Part shown: piece by piece, positions 25,098-33,705 of the stretch | Numbering within the stretch: position 1 is the stretch's first letter | How the letters are laid out: each line of letters opens with the position of its first letter | Assembly (NCBI GenBank): GCA_045560765.1 | Contig: JBJKZD010000004.1 | Coordinates: 62,001-126,000, forward strand | Origin: UBA9926 sp913064795 | GTDB taxonomy: Bacteria > Pseudomonadota > Gammaproteobacteria > Pseudomonadales > Azotimanducaceae | Direction of reading: 5' to 3' | Length of the DNA: 64,000 nt | Made by a program: the position numbers and the translations under genes | The notes under the pieces: generated by a model | What the model saw: the letters and a program-made list of their open reading frames with translations, nothing else | Database searches by the model: none | Told to the model about the DNA's origin: nothing

Positions 25098-27976
25098 GCC
25101 AGCCCTCAACCGACGATGTCTGGGTTTATAAGCGCTTATTGAGTTACACGCCTTGGGCAGCATTTTTTTTAAGTCTTTTTGGGTTTGCAGTCTACTCAGT
25201 CGCTAACGTCAGCGTGGTTCAACTGGTTGCCTATTTAGTCGATTCGCTTCAAGGCTCAAGTCAACCCCAAATCGCTTGGCTTAGCGATTTCCTTAGAGCG
25301 CAACTTGGGATTAACTCGATTAACAACCAGTGGTTTGTACCTCTGGCGATTATAGGAATCGTGATCGTTCGGGGAGTAGGAACCTTTATTGGTAACTATT
25401 TTTTGCAATTTGCGGCCAATAGCATGGTCTACCAGTTACGAATTGAGTTGTTCGATCGTTTTCTCAATCTGCCGAGCAGCTTTTTCGACAGTCATCCTTT
25501 TGGACATCTGGTAGCGAAGCTCACCTACCACGTTACCCAAGTGACGGGTGCGGCAACAGACGCAGTAAAAATTCTTTTTCGTGAAGGTTTGACTGTCATC
25601 GGCTACCTCAGCTTTTTGCTGTATCTCAACTGGCGACTGACGCTGCTTTTCTTGATAGCGGCACCCTTGATCGGCCTGCTGGCCCGTTTGGCGGGTCGTC
25701 GGTTCAGGAGAATCAGTGAGCGAATCCAAAACTCAGTAGGCGATGTGACGCAAGTGGCCTCTGAAGCTGTTCAAGGCTATCGCGAGGTGCGAACGTTTTC
25801 AGGAGAAGACTATGAGCGTGCTCGATTTCAGAAAGTCAGTGAGTTCAATCGCAATCAATCCATGAAAATGGTGATGACCTCTGCAATCGCCACACCGATT
25901 ATTCAAGTCATCGTGTCTGTCGTGCTTGCGGGTTTGGTTTGGTTGTTGCTTGAGCCATCGATTAGAGGCTCGATGTCGACCGGTGATGTAGTCGCCTTCA
26001 TCACAACCGGCGGCTTAATCGCGAAACCCATCCGTCAGCTCACCGATATCATTGCGATTGTGCAAAAAGGAATTGCCGCTGCCTCCGATTTGTTTTCGAT
26101 AATCGATGAGGAAACAGAGGATGACATTGGCGACTGGTCAGTCGAACGCGTGGCGGGGGATATAGAGTTTAGGAATGTATCGTTTGGTTATGCGGCCGCT
26201 GAGGAGCCGGTGCTCAAAAATATTTCTTTTGTGGCGAAAGCGGGCGAGACTATCGCGTTGGTGGGTCCAAGCGGAGGAGGAAAGTCGACGCTTGCCGCTT
26301 TAATCCCGCGTTTTTACGAACCAACCGTGGGAGAGATACTCTTAGATGGCCGGCCTATTCAGGACTACAGTCGGAAAAACCTTCGATCGCATATGGCGAT
26401 CGTGAGTCAAACGATCACATTGTTTAACGATACAATTGATCAAAACATTGCCTATGGTCGATTGAGTCAAAAAACAGATCAAGAAATTGAGCAGGCGATC
26501 AGGGATGCTCAAGCGCTTGATTTTATTGAAAGCTTTGATCAGGGAAGAATGACCCAGGTCGGGGACAATGGTGTGCTGCTTTCAGGTGGGCAACGGCAAC
26601 GTATTGCGATTGCACGTGCGCTGCTGAAAGATGCGCCTGTACTGATTCTCGATGAGGCAACCTCGGCGCTTGACGGGGAGTCAGAGCGTGCGATTCAAGC
26701 CGCGCTTGAAAGAGTTGTTCAGGGCCGGACGACGATCGTGATCGCCCATCGATTAAGCACCATTGAGAAAGCCGACCGCATTCTTGTGCTCGATGAGGGT
26801 GAAATAAAAGAGCAAGGAACCCATGAAAGTTTGCTGGCCTTGGGGGAACGCTACGCGGAGTTCTATCGGGCCCCGCATACTAATGATGAATTACCGGTTG
26901 AAGCTGTGCCCTCAGTCACAGATGATGCGCTGCCTCAGAACACGGCGCGACCTTCATTCAGTCGCTCTCTTTTACTAATTCCTGCGCTTTGGTACAACCG
27001 TGCATCACGATGGATGCGGGTTTTAAGCCCTCTGAGCTGGCTTTTTGGACGGGTCAGTTCGTTCAGACGCCGGCGGTTCTTGAACGATCCATCCCGTTAT
27101 CAATGCCCTATTCCAGTCCTGGTTGTGGGCAATATCACCGCGGGAGGCACTGGAAAGACGCCGGTTGTCATGGCACTTACACGGTCGCTGTTGGCTCAAG
27201 GCCGGAGACCTGGGATCATCTCTCGTGGTTACGGCGGCAAAAATCAATCACCGATGTTAGTCGAAGAGGGGTCTGATCCTGCCATAGTGGGTGATGAGCC
27301 ATTGATGATGGCTAACGAAACCGAGGTCCCCGTCGTGTGCTGCCGTGATCGCAGTCTTGCGGCTCAATTTTTAGTCGATCATGCGAACTGTGATGTCATA
27401 ATTAGCGATGATGGTTTGCAGCATTATCAACTTCGGCGAGATTTTGAGATCGCCGTTATTGATGGAGCAAGAGGTTTTGGCAATGGCCTTTTGCTGCCGG
27501 CGGGCCCTTTGCGTGAACCTGTGGCGCGTTTAAGTGATGTCGATGCTGTACTCGTCAATGGTATAGATCGGTGGGGTGTCGCCCCTGAGCGCGCGACGTC
27601 ATTCTCTCTGATTCCAGAGGCCTTGATTGATGCTAAAACCCGGCAATCTATCTCGATAAAGCAGATCTCAGAAAAAAGGGTCAGAGCGGTCGCAGGTATC
27701 GGAAACCCAAAGCGGTTTTTTGAAACCCTTCGAGATTTAGGGGCGCTCGTTATTGAACATCCATGGCCGGATCACGCGCCTTTGTCGGACGATGACCTCC
27801 AGTTTGGAGACGATCTGGCAATTGTTATAACAGATAAAGATTTTCATCGATGCAAAAGGCTCGACTTCTCCATGATTAAAGCACCGGTGTATGTTCTTAA
27901 GGTTCGTGTTGACCTGCCTGCGTATCTGATTGAAGACATCATGAGTCACGTGACGTCTGTCCTTGACCGTCATTAA
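25094..27976 (+). CDS. msbA-lpxK: MsbA-LpxK fusion: lipid A flippase joined to tetraacyldisaccharide 4'-kinase
   Basis: One uninterrupted 960-residue frame encodes two lipid A enzymes. Residues 1-595 are MsbA, the ABC exporter that flips lipid A: six transmembrane helices, then Walker A GPSGGGKST (391-399), signature LSGGQRQR (496-503), Walker B VLILDEATSAL (516-526) and H-loop IAHRLST. A linker of about 30 residues rich in Asp, Glu and Pro (HTNDELPVEAVPSVTDDALP) follows. From about 625 the chain is LpxK, which phosphorylates the 4' position: LLLIPALWYNRASRWMRVLS, the P-loop GNITAGGTGKTP (about 679-690), ISRGYGGKNQ, DDGLQHYQLRRDFEI and GFGNGLLLPAGPLREP. The genes are separate neighbours in most Gammaproteobacteria. 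No homopolymer lies in the joining region, so I read this as a genuine fusion, though a lost stop through a base error remains possible. Confidence 0.88.
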   Translation: MSQPSTDDVWVYKRLLSYTPWAAFFLSLFGFAVYSVANVSVVQLVAYLVDSLQGSSQPQIAWLSDFLRAQLGINSINNQWFVPLAIIGIVIVRGVGTFIGNYFLQFAANSMVYQLRIELFDRFLNLPSSFFDSHPFGHLVAKLTYHVTQVTGAATDAVKILFREGLTVIGYLSFLLYLNWRLTLLFLIAAPLIGLLARLAGRRFRRISERIQNSVGDVTQVASEAVQGYREVRTFSGEDYERARFQKVSEFNRNQSMKMVMTSAIATPIIQVIVSVVLAGLVWLLLEPSIRGSMSTGDVVAFITTGGLIAKPIRQLTDIIAIVQKGIAAASDLFSIIDEETEDDIGDWSVERVAGDIEFRNVSFGYAAAEEPVLKNISFVAKAGETIALVGPSGGGKSTLAALIPRFYEPTVGEILLDGRPIQDYSRKNLRSHMAIVSQTITLFNDTIDQNIAYGRLSQKTDQEIEQAIRDAQALDFIESFDQGRMTQVGDNGVLLSGGQRQRIAIARALLKDAPVLILDEATSALDGESERAIQAALERVVQGRTTIVIAHRLSTIEKADRILVLDEGEIKEQGTHESLLALGERYAEFYRAPHTNDELPVEAVPSVTDDALPQNTARPSFSRSLLLIPALWYNRASRWMRVLSPLSWLFGRVSSFRRRRFLNDPSRYQCPIPVLVVGNITAGGTGKTPVVMALTRSLLAQGRRPGIISRGYGGKNQSPMLVEEGSDPAIVGDEPLMMANETEVPVVCCRDRSLAAQFLVDHANCDVIISDDGLQHYQLRRDFEIAVIDGARGFGNGLLLPAGPLREPVARLSDVDAVLVNGIDRWGVAPERATSFSLIPEALIDAKTRQSISIKQISEKRVRAVAGIGNPKRFFETLRDLGALVIEHPWPDHAPLSDDDLQFGDDLAIVITDKDFHRCKRLDFSMIKAPVYVLKVRVDLPAYLIEDIMSHVTSVLDRH

Positions 27977-28072
27977 GTTATGGCGCAAACGACGGTGCTT
28001 ATGAGGCAAAGACGAACGCCCTGTATCTATGTTTAAATTAATTTCCTCCCCCACCAGATTGAAGAGGTCAAA

Positions 28073-28285
28073 ATGGCTTTGAACAAACGTTTAATTGAGA
28101 TCTTAGTCTGTCCGATCTGTAAGGGGTCTTTAGACTATCAGCCCCTTGATAAAGAATTGATTTGCCCAAGGGACTACCTGGCCTATCCTGTGCGCGATGA
28201 CATTCCGGTGATGCTGCCCAGCGAGGCACGCTCGACTCAGGATAAGGTCGTTGTTGAAAATCAAATAGAGACAGATAACGGATGA
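28073..28285 (+). CDS. ycaR: YcaR/Trm112-family protein
   Basis: A 70-residue member of the Trm112/UPF0434 family with the N-terminal zinc-ribbon-like half MALNKRLIEILVCPICKGSL and a later LICPRDYLAYPVRDDIPVML. Its conserved place between lpxK and kdsB is seen here. Function in bacteria is unresolved. It overlaps kdsB by 4 bp. Confidence 0.9.
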   Translation: MALNKRLIEILVCPICKGSLDYQPLDKELICPRDYLAYPVRDDIPVMLPSEARSTQDKVVVENQIETDNG

Positions 28286-29034
28286 CGTCTTTTGTGGTGA
28301 TTATTCCTGCGCGATGGCATAGCCAGCGTCTGCCAGGCAAGCCATTGGCGGATATTTGCGGTGAACCTATGATCCGGCGGGTGGTGGGTCAGGCACAAAA
28401 GAGCAAAGCCTCAAGAATCGTTGTTGCGACAGACCATGAGGCTGTTGTGACCGCATTGCGGGGCTCGAACTGCGAAACAGTGATGACATCACCCGAGCTG
28501 CAGTCGGGTACGGATCGTTTGGCGTCTGCCGCAGAGTATCTGGCTTTGGACGAGGGCACCATTGTGGTTAATCTGCAGGGTGATGAGCCACTGATGCCGC
28601 CGGAGTGCCTCGATGAAGTGGCAGAAGGACTTGTCCGTTCGAATGCCGATATGGCGACGCTCGCTTGTCGGTTCGACTCTAGTGAAATGCCATCCGATGA
28701 AAACAGCGTTAAGGTTGTTACCACGGAGGAAGGTAGGGCGCTGTATTTTAGCCGCGCATTGATCCCGTTTGATCGAGATGGGATTGCAGTCACTGGTGAC
28801 GCTGCGTATCGCCGGCACATTGGTCTATATGCTTACCGCGTAAATTTTCTCAAAGAATTTGTTCGTTGGCCCTGCGGGCAGCTTGAGAACCTGGAAAAAT
28901 TAGAACAGCTTAGAGCCTTGCAGCGTGGGCGATCAATTCAGGTACTAGAAGCTCCGAGGATTGTGCCGCCGGGTGTCGATACGGAACGCGATTTAGCGAT
29001 TGCTAGGTCGCATTATCAGGAGCTGAACAAATGA
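28282..29034 (+). CDS. kdsB: KdsB, CMP-KDO synthetase
   Basis: A 250-residue nucleotidyltransferase that activates KDO with CTP for LPS inner-core assembly. The nucleotide-binding start VVIIPARWHSQRLPGKPLA is typical. RIVVATDHEAVVTAL, SGTDRLASAAEYL, VVNLQGDEPLMPP (metal-binding aspartate), YFSRALIPFDRD and the end QVLEAPRIVPPGVDTERDL are the family motifs. The stop overlaps the next ATG by 4 bp (ATGA), tying the following redox genes into this LPS operon. Confidence 0.94.
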   Translation: MTSFVVIIPARWHSQRLPGKPLADICGEPMIRRVVGQAQKSKASRIVVATDHEAVVTALRGSNCETVMTSPELQSGTDRLASAAEYLALDEGTIVVNLQGDEPLMPPECLDEVAEGLVRSNADMATLACRFDSSEMPSDENSVKVVTTEEGRALYFSRALIPFDRDGIAVTGDAAYRRHIGLYAYRVNFLKEFVRWPCGQLENLEKLEQLRALQRGRSIQVLEAPRIVPPGVDTERDLAIARSHYQELNK

Positions 29035-30449
29035 CCGAACTTAAATTAGTGATGAAGCAAGGCTGTGAAACCTGTCTGATGATAGAACCCTTGGTCGCCG
29101 AGATCGCTGAGGCGCATAACCTTGAAGTGATCTGCCAGGATTCTCCAGATTTTCCCGCAGACGTGCCGGTCATCTTTGATGAAAGTTTAGAGCAAAGCTT
29201 TAAGCTTGATATCGAAATTGTTCCAACGCTCATTGTCATGCGAGACGGTGAGGAGTCGTCCAGAATATTCGGATGGGACAAGACAGCTTGGTCGGCCATG
29301 CTTGGGATAGAATTTGGTACAAACTTACCTGAGTTTAGACCTGGTTGCGGTTCGATGACCCATGATCCCGGACGCCAAGCCCAGCTGGCTGCTCTGTTCG
29401 CTCCAGAGCGGCTCAGTTCAAGACGCCTAACCTTTGACCACTCGGATGAGCTTGAGGTTGGATATGATCTGGGCTGGAGTGATGGGTTGCCCGTGGTTCC
29501 TCCGACGCCCGAGCGTGTCATGCGAATGCTGGAGGGCACGCATCGGGAACCGGGGGAGATCATAGGTCGAGTACCTCCAGATTATGCAGTCTGCACTGTA
29601 GAAAAAATTGCGATCAATGCGGTCTTGGCGGGATGTCTTCCGGAATATTTGCCTGTGGTTATCACTGCGGTTGAAGCGGTTTTAGAAGATCAGTTCTGCA
29701 TGCATGGTCTTTTAGCAACGACCTATTTTTCTGGCCCCCTCTTAATAGTCAACGGGCCTGTTTCACGATCGATTGGCATGAATTCTGGCGGAAATGCATT
29801 GGGGCAGGGCAATCGTGCGAATGCAACCATCGGCAGGGCCTTGCAGTTACTGATTCGAAACGTCGGGGGCGGAAAGCCTGGGGGCGTTGATCGCGCGGCA
29901 TTGGGTAACCCCGGAAAGTATACTTTTTGCTTTGCCGAGGATGAAGTGAATTCGTGCTGGGAATCTTTAGCAGTAGAACGAGGCTTTTCTAAAGAAACGT
30001 CGACGGTAACGGTCTTTGCTGCTGATGGTATGCAAGGGCTGGTTGATCAGAAATCGAGAACGCCGGAGTCGCTCGGTCGGTCCATGGCTAGCGGGCTGCG
30101 GGTCATCGGTCATCCTAAAATGGTTATGGGCTCTGATGCATTTTTGGTCGTCTCCCCAGAGCATGAACGCGTTTTCAGAGAGGCTGGGTGGTCCAAGCAG
30201 GACCTTAAATCATTCTTGCTGGACTTACTGATGATTCCGGGCGAAGAGCTGATTCAGGGCGCAGATGGGATTGCTGAAGGAGTCCCTGTTGGATTAAGCA
30301 ACAAGACCTTGTGTAAATTTAGACCGGAAGGCCTCAATATTGTCCGTGCCGGGGGCAGAGCCGGTCTGTTCTCAGCAATTATTGCTGGATGGGGTGCCAG
30401 TGGTAGTATGGGAAGCGTACCAGTAACCCGAGAAATTGTTTTAGGATAA
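29031..30449 (+). CDS. Thioredoxin-like protein with a conserved UGSC-associated C-terminal domain
   Basis: A 472-residue protein in two parts. Residues 1-90 look like a thioredoxin fold: the active-site-like GCETC (Cys12, Cys15) after the first strand, and EIVPTLIV (64-66 VPT), the usual cis-proline loop. A short bridge with PGCGS leads to a large domain (about 130-472) that I know only as the regular partner of UGSC-family proteins: WSDGLPVVPPTPERVMRML, FSGPLLIVNGPVSRSIGMNS, GNALGQGNRANATIGRALQL, GGKPGGVDRAALGNPGKYTF and RPEGLNIVRAGGRAGLFSAI. Function is unknown; a two-cysteine reductant feeding the selenoprotein encoded 12 bp downstream is a reasonable inference. No signal peptide. It overlaps kdsB by 4 bp. 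Confidence 0.75.
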   Translation: MTELKLVMKQGCETCLMIEPLVAEIAEAHNLEVICQDSPDFPADVPVIFDESLEQSFKLDIEIVPTLIVMRDGEESSRIFGWDKTAWSAMLGIEFGTNLPEFRPGCGSMTHDPGRQAQLAALFAPERLSSRRLTFDHSDELEVGYDLGWSDGLPVVPPTPERVMRMLEGTHREPGEIIGRVPPDYAVCTVEKIAINAVLAGCLPEYLPVVITAVEAVLEDQFCMHGLLATTYFSGPLLIVNGPVSRSIGMNSGGNALGQGNRANATIGRALQLLIRNVGGGKPGGVDRAALGNPGKYTFCFAEDEVNSCWESLAVERGFSKETSTVTVFAADGMQGLVDQKSRTPESLGRSMASGLRVIGHPKMVMGSDAFLVVSPEHERVFREAGWSKQDLKSFLLDLLMIPGEELIQGADGIAEGVPVGLSNKTLCKFRPEGLNIVRAGGRAGLFSAIIAGWGASGSMGSVPVTREIVLG

Positions 30450-30461
30450 GGAAAGACTGCG

Positions 30462-30974
30462 ATGGAACTACTTGACCCAACTTCTGAATTACAGCCGGAA
30501 GGGCGCCAGCCATTACCCAGACTCAACCATCTGGCTGGAAAGACGATCGGGTTGTTAGATATCTCGAAGCCGCGAGGTGATGTCTTTATCGATCGGATCG
30601 AAGATTTATTGCTCCAGCATGGAGCAAAGACCAGACGGTTTAAAAAACCGACCTTTACCCGCGTTGCGCCGGATGAACTCCGCCAAGAGATCGCGGGTTC
30701 CTGTGATGCAGTTCTAGAGGCGCTGGCAGACTGAGGCTCTTGTACGTCGTGCAGTTTGCATGACATTTTAGATTTAGACCGTAGAGGGCTCCCCGGTGCC
30801 TTTGTTGCAACGGTAGAATTTGAGCAGGCAGCCCAAGCCCAAGGCGATTCTTTGGGCTTTCATCCACATCAACTATTTGTTGAACACCCGATTCAGGATC
30901 GAACCGATGATGAAGTCCGGCAGATTGCAGAAACTGTTTTCCCCCAAGTCATCAATGCGCTTTCGAACGCATGA
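30462..30974 (+). CDS. UGSC-family selenoprotein (in-frame UGA read as selenocysteine)
   Basis: Read conventionally, the gene stops at TGA 30732-30734 after 90 residues. Reading through gives a 170-residue protein with U91-G-S-C-T-S-C, the motif that names the UGSC-containing selenoproteins known from marine metagenomes. The first half has PLPRLNHLAGKTIGLLDISK, PRGDVFIDRIEDLLL and TFTRVAPDELRQEIAGSCDA; the second continues in the same frame with LHDILDLDRRGLPGAFVATV and GFHPHQLFVEHPIQDRTDDE, both family-like. The UGA is followed by a SECIS-like hairpin (30746-30764). Sec91 with Cys94 and Cys97 forms a redox-type cluster. It sits 12 bp after the thioredoxin-like gene and before an intrinsic terminator. 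Cellular role unknown. SelA, SelB, SelD and tRNA-Sec genes are not in the window but must exist in the genome. Confidence 0.85.
30746..30764 (+). promoter_or_regulatory. Candidate bacterial SECIS element
   Basis: The bases GTCGTGCA (30746-30753) pair completely with TGCATGAC (30757-30764), including one G-U pair, around a GTT loop. The stem begins 11 bases after the UGA and the loop 19 bases after it. A small apical loop starting with G, at this distance, agrees with the known pattern for bacterial SECIS elements, which lie inside the coding region. The bulged U seen in E. coli fdhF is not obvious. Confidence 0.7.
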
Positions 30975-31025
30975 AAAACTTGAGTCCCCTGAGCTTAGAA
31001 AGGGGTTCGGCAAAAGAAAGTGGGT

Positions 31026-31045
31026 AGTGCGTGATCGCACTTTTT
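31026..31045 (+). terminator. Intrinsic terminator after the UGSC gene
   Basis: AGTGCG pairs with CGCACT around a TGAT loop, and the stem runs into TTTTT (31041-31045). It closes the exbB-to-UGSC operon 50 bp after the UGSC stop. Confidence 0.7.
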
Positions 31046-31070
31046 AGACAACGCTCACCGATCTGTACAG

Positions 31071-33402
31071 ATGGTTAATAAATCTCTTGCGAACCGCGTC
31101 ACGATCGTTATTTTGTTGGTGATCGTGGGAATTACATTGGTTTTCAACTTGGCGCGCGCTTACTTCGACTTCCAGACTGAGTTGAGCGGAAATATTGACC
31201 GGCTCAGTCAAGCCGCGACTTACAGCGGCCCTTTGATGGCCGAAGCAATTCATCAAGAGCGCATCGATACGATTTCACGAATCGCAGACGGTTTGATGCT
31301 TCACAAAGCCATCGAAGCCCTGATGGTACATGATGCCAACGGCAAGGTTTTGTTCGAGAGGGCAGTGCGAGAACCCTTGGTCAAAGCGCCCCTTGTGTCC
31401 CTCTTTTTACCGGATGCTCCAGTCGAGCAATCCTTTGCTCTTTTCGATGCGCCAGAGGCGCTGGGGCATCAAGCGCAAATGAGGGGAAGGCTCCACCTGA
31501 CGATTAATCATCAGCGTGGCCTTTTGGGCTTTGTGGAACGTTCTCGACAATTGATCTGGATTGCTCTATTTCGAACATTTTTGACTTTGATTGTGTTAGT
31601 TGTGGGCCTTCGTTATCTGTTGGTCATGCCGCTTCGAAAAGTGGTGTCAGATCTCCAGTCAGTTTCTGATGAGGATTCAGAATTGATTGTTCCAAAGGGG
31701 CATCAATCCGATGAAATCGGACTACTGGTTCAGAAGATTAACGAAAGTTTGGGTCGACAACGTCAACAAATGACTGAGATCGAGGGAAACGAGCAGAGAC
31801 TTAAATCGATTCTAGAAGGTGCCGGAGATGCTTGTATTTTGTTTGCGCAGGGAGAAGGAGAGATTGTCTATGCGAATGGCGCTGCGACTGAACTTCTAGG
31901 GTATGGTCATGAGGAATTACTGACACTCAGGGTGTTCGATATTAACCCGAGTTTAGACCGGTCGGAGTGGTTTGAGCGTGTTCGAATTGTCTCAAAAATC
32001 CGTTCCCATCAGCGGGAATCGATTCTAATTTCAAGAAATGGAGATGAAATTCCCGTCGAGAGTACATCTTCAAGCATAGATTTAGACGGCCGAAGATTAC
32101 TGCTTTCGTTTATCCGGGATATGAGCGCGCGCAAGCGATTGGAGTTGAATTTAGCCCACGCGCAGAAGCTGACGTCGCTCGGAGAGTTGACTGGCGGTGT
32201 AGCGCATGACTTCAATAACCTACTCCAGCTTATTCAAGGTGCACTGGATACAGTGAAAGAGTCCTCCGACCTCAAAAGTCCTGAGGTCCAAAGCAGTCTG
32301 AGGATCGCCGATCGAGCATCCGGGCAAGGGGCTGATCTTGTTGGCCAGCTGCTCGCTTTTTCAAAAAAACAAGACCTTGATCCAAAATTGATCAATCTGT
32401 TCGATACCATCAGCCGCAATTTGTCGCTTCTTGAGCAAGCAGCTGGAGAGCGTGTGTCAATCAGTTTTGAATCGAACCTAAAGACTTTATGGACGCGGCT
32501 AGATTCCACAGCGCTCAACAGCGCGTTACTCAATCTTGTCGTCAATGCCCGGCATGCGATGCCGCAGGGCGGCAATCTAAGGCTGATTCTTAGCGCTGCA
32601 AGTACCTCAGAGGTGGCGTCCTACCTGCCGAATGAACTCAAGGGCAAACAGGTTGCTCTACTATCTGTCAGTGACGATGGCGAGGGGGATGAGCGAAGCT
32701 GTTGCGCAGAGGGTCTTTGAGCCTTTCTATACGACAAAAAGCCAAGGCACGGGCACGGGCATGGGCTTGGCAATGGTCTTTGGATTTGTCGCACAAAGTG
32801 GGGGTCACGTCCGAGTAGATAGTCGGGAAGGGGTTGGGACAACTTTCTTTATCTATTTACCTGTTACTGGCGAAGTCGACTTCGCACGGGCAAGCCCAAG
32901 AGAAATCGAGGGATCCAATGATCGATCATCCTACGTCGAATCTAGAGGAGCTGTTGGTGCCGCTGCTGCTGGTGCTGCTGGTGCTGGTGGGCATCATCAG
33001 ACCACTCAGCCAGCCAAAAAGTCGCAGGTGCTTATCGTAGATGATCACGATGATGTCCGGTTCTTAACGAAGAATTTCTTAGAAGCGGAAGGCTACTCGA
33101 CCACTGATGTCGCGAGTCCAGCTGAGGCTTTAGGAGTCCTCGCAGATCAAAACGAGCCTATTGGACTTGTGATCACTGATTTGAAGATGCCTGAACAGCA
33201 GGATGGGCTTGATTTCATTGAGCGCTGTCAGCGTGAATATCCGGAGGTTGGTTTGGCTGTGATCAGCGGTGATCTGCGAGAATTATCTAGGGCTGGAGGA
33301 AACTTGCCCGAAAATGTAGCCGTTCTCTCGAAACCCTTTACGCGCCCTAAGTTGGCTGCGCTGCTTCAGGATTTTACTGAGAATATTGATAAGCCCCTAT
33401 AA
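31071..33402 (+). CDS. Hybrid sensor histidine kinase with PAS and receiver domains, frameshifted
   Basis: The first frame (31071-32720) encodes TM1 (8-28), a periplasmic sensor domain, TM2 (160-185), a HAMP-like segment, a PAS domain (about 245-355), and the phosphoacceptor GELTGGVAHDFNNLLQ with His379. The N box (ALLNLVVNARHAM) and SVSDDGEG follow. The frame then breaks at GGGGG 32684-32688. Removing one G continues into GMSEAVAQRVFEPFYTTK, GTGMGLAMVFGFV, an Ala/Gly-rich linker and a receiver domain with LIVDDHDDVRF, VITDLKMPEQQ (phospho-Asp) and VLSKPFTRPKL. Repaired length is about 776 residues. The ligand and output are unknown; with no DNA-binding domain, signalling must go on to another protein. 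The linker at 32950-32992 is a GCTGGT-type microsatellite. Confidence 0.85.
32950..32992 (+). repeat. GCTGGT/GCTGCT microsatellite in the kinase linker
   Basis: A run of GCTGCTGGT-like units encodes an Ala/Gly stretch (VGAAAAGAAGAGG) between the ATPase and receiver domains. Its imperfect 3-, 6- and 9-bp periodicity makes it prone to length change without loss of frame. Confidence 0.6.
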
Positions 33403-33705
33403 TTTGCGAGCCCATTTCTGGCCACAGTCATCGTTGTTATTTCGTATTAAAATTGACCCGTGCTGGGCAGCTAAGCGCCTTGTTTTTTTGTGACTTAGCT
33501 TAGAGCGTTGCGCTTCGATCAACGCTTTCAGAGCGCCCAGTGCTTAGGACAGCGGTGCGTTTTCGTTCTTAGCCTGATCCTGGGTGGGTCTTGTCTCAGC
33601 CCAGAGCCGTCTGAGAGATGAGCCAGCCATCATATCGATAGGCCCCGCTGATAGGTCTTCACCTAACAGCGGGGCCAGTGTCGGGCCGCGAAGTCCCCTG
33701 AGGTC
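33403..33705. other. Intergenic region with a 15-bp hairpin
   Basis: About 300 bp between the convergent kinase and SDR genes. The clearest element is a hairpin at 33641-33676: GGCCCCGCTG pairs with CAGCGGGGCC, then an A-A mismatch, then TAGGT with ACCTA around a CTTC loop. No T-run follows on either strand, so a classical intrinsic terminator is not proven, but its position at the convergent end makes transcription termination the likeliest role. I see no gene here. Confidence 0.55.

Noticed and set aside
29003..29563. Minus-strand 186-codon ORF
   Set aside because: Entirely antisense to the thioredoxin-like gene and kdsB end; serine/arginine-rich composition typical of a shadow frame.
30732..30734. 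UGSC stop as another indel error
   Set aside because: The frame is identical on both sides, so no indel is involved; the codon falls exactly at the known Sec position of the family and is followed by a hairpin.
32684..32688. Phase variation by homopolymer slippage
   Set aside because: The runs in all five frameshifted genes are only four or five bases, too short for typical slippage switches, and essential genes are affected.
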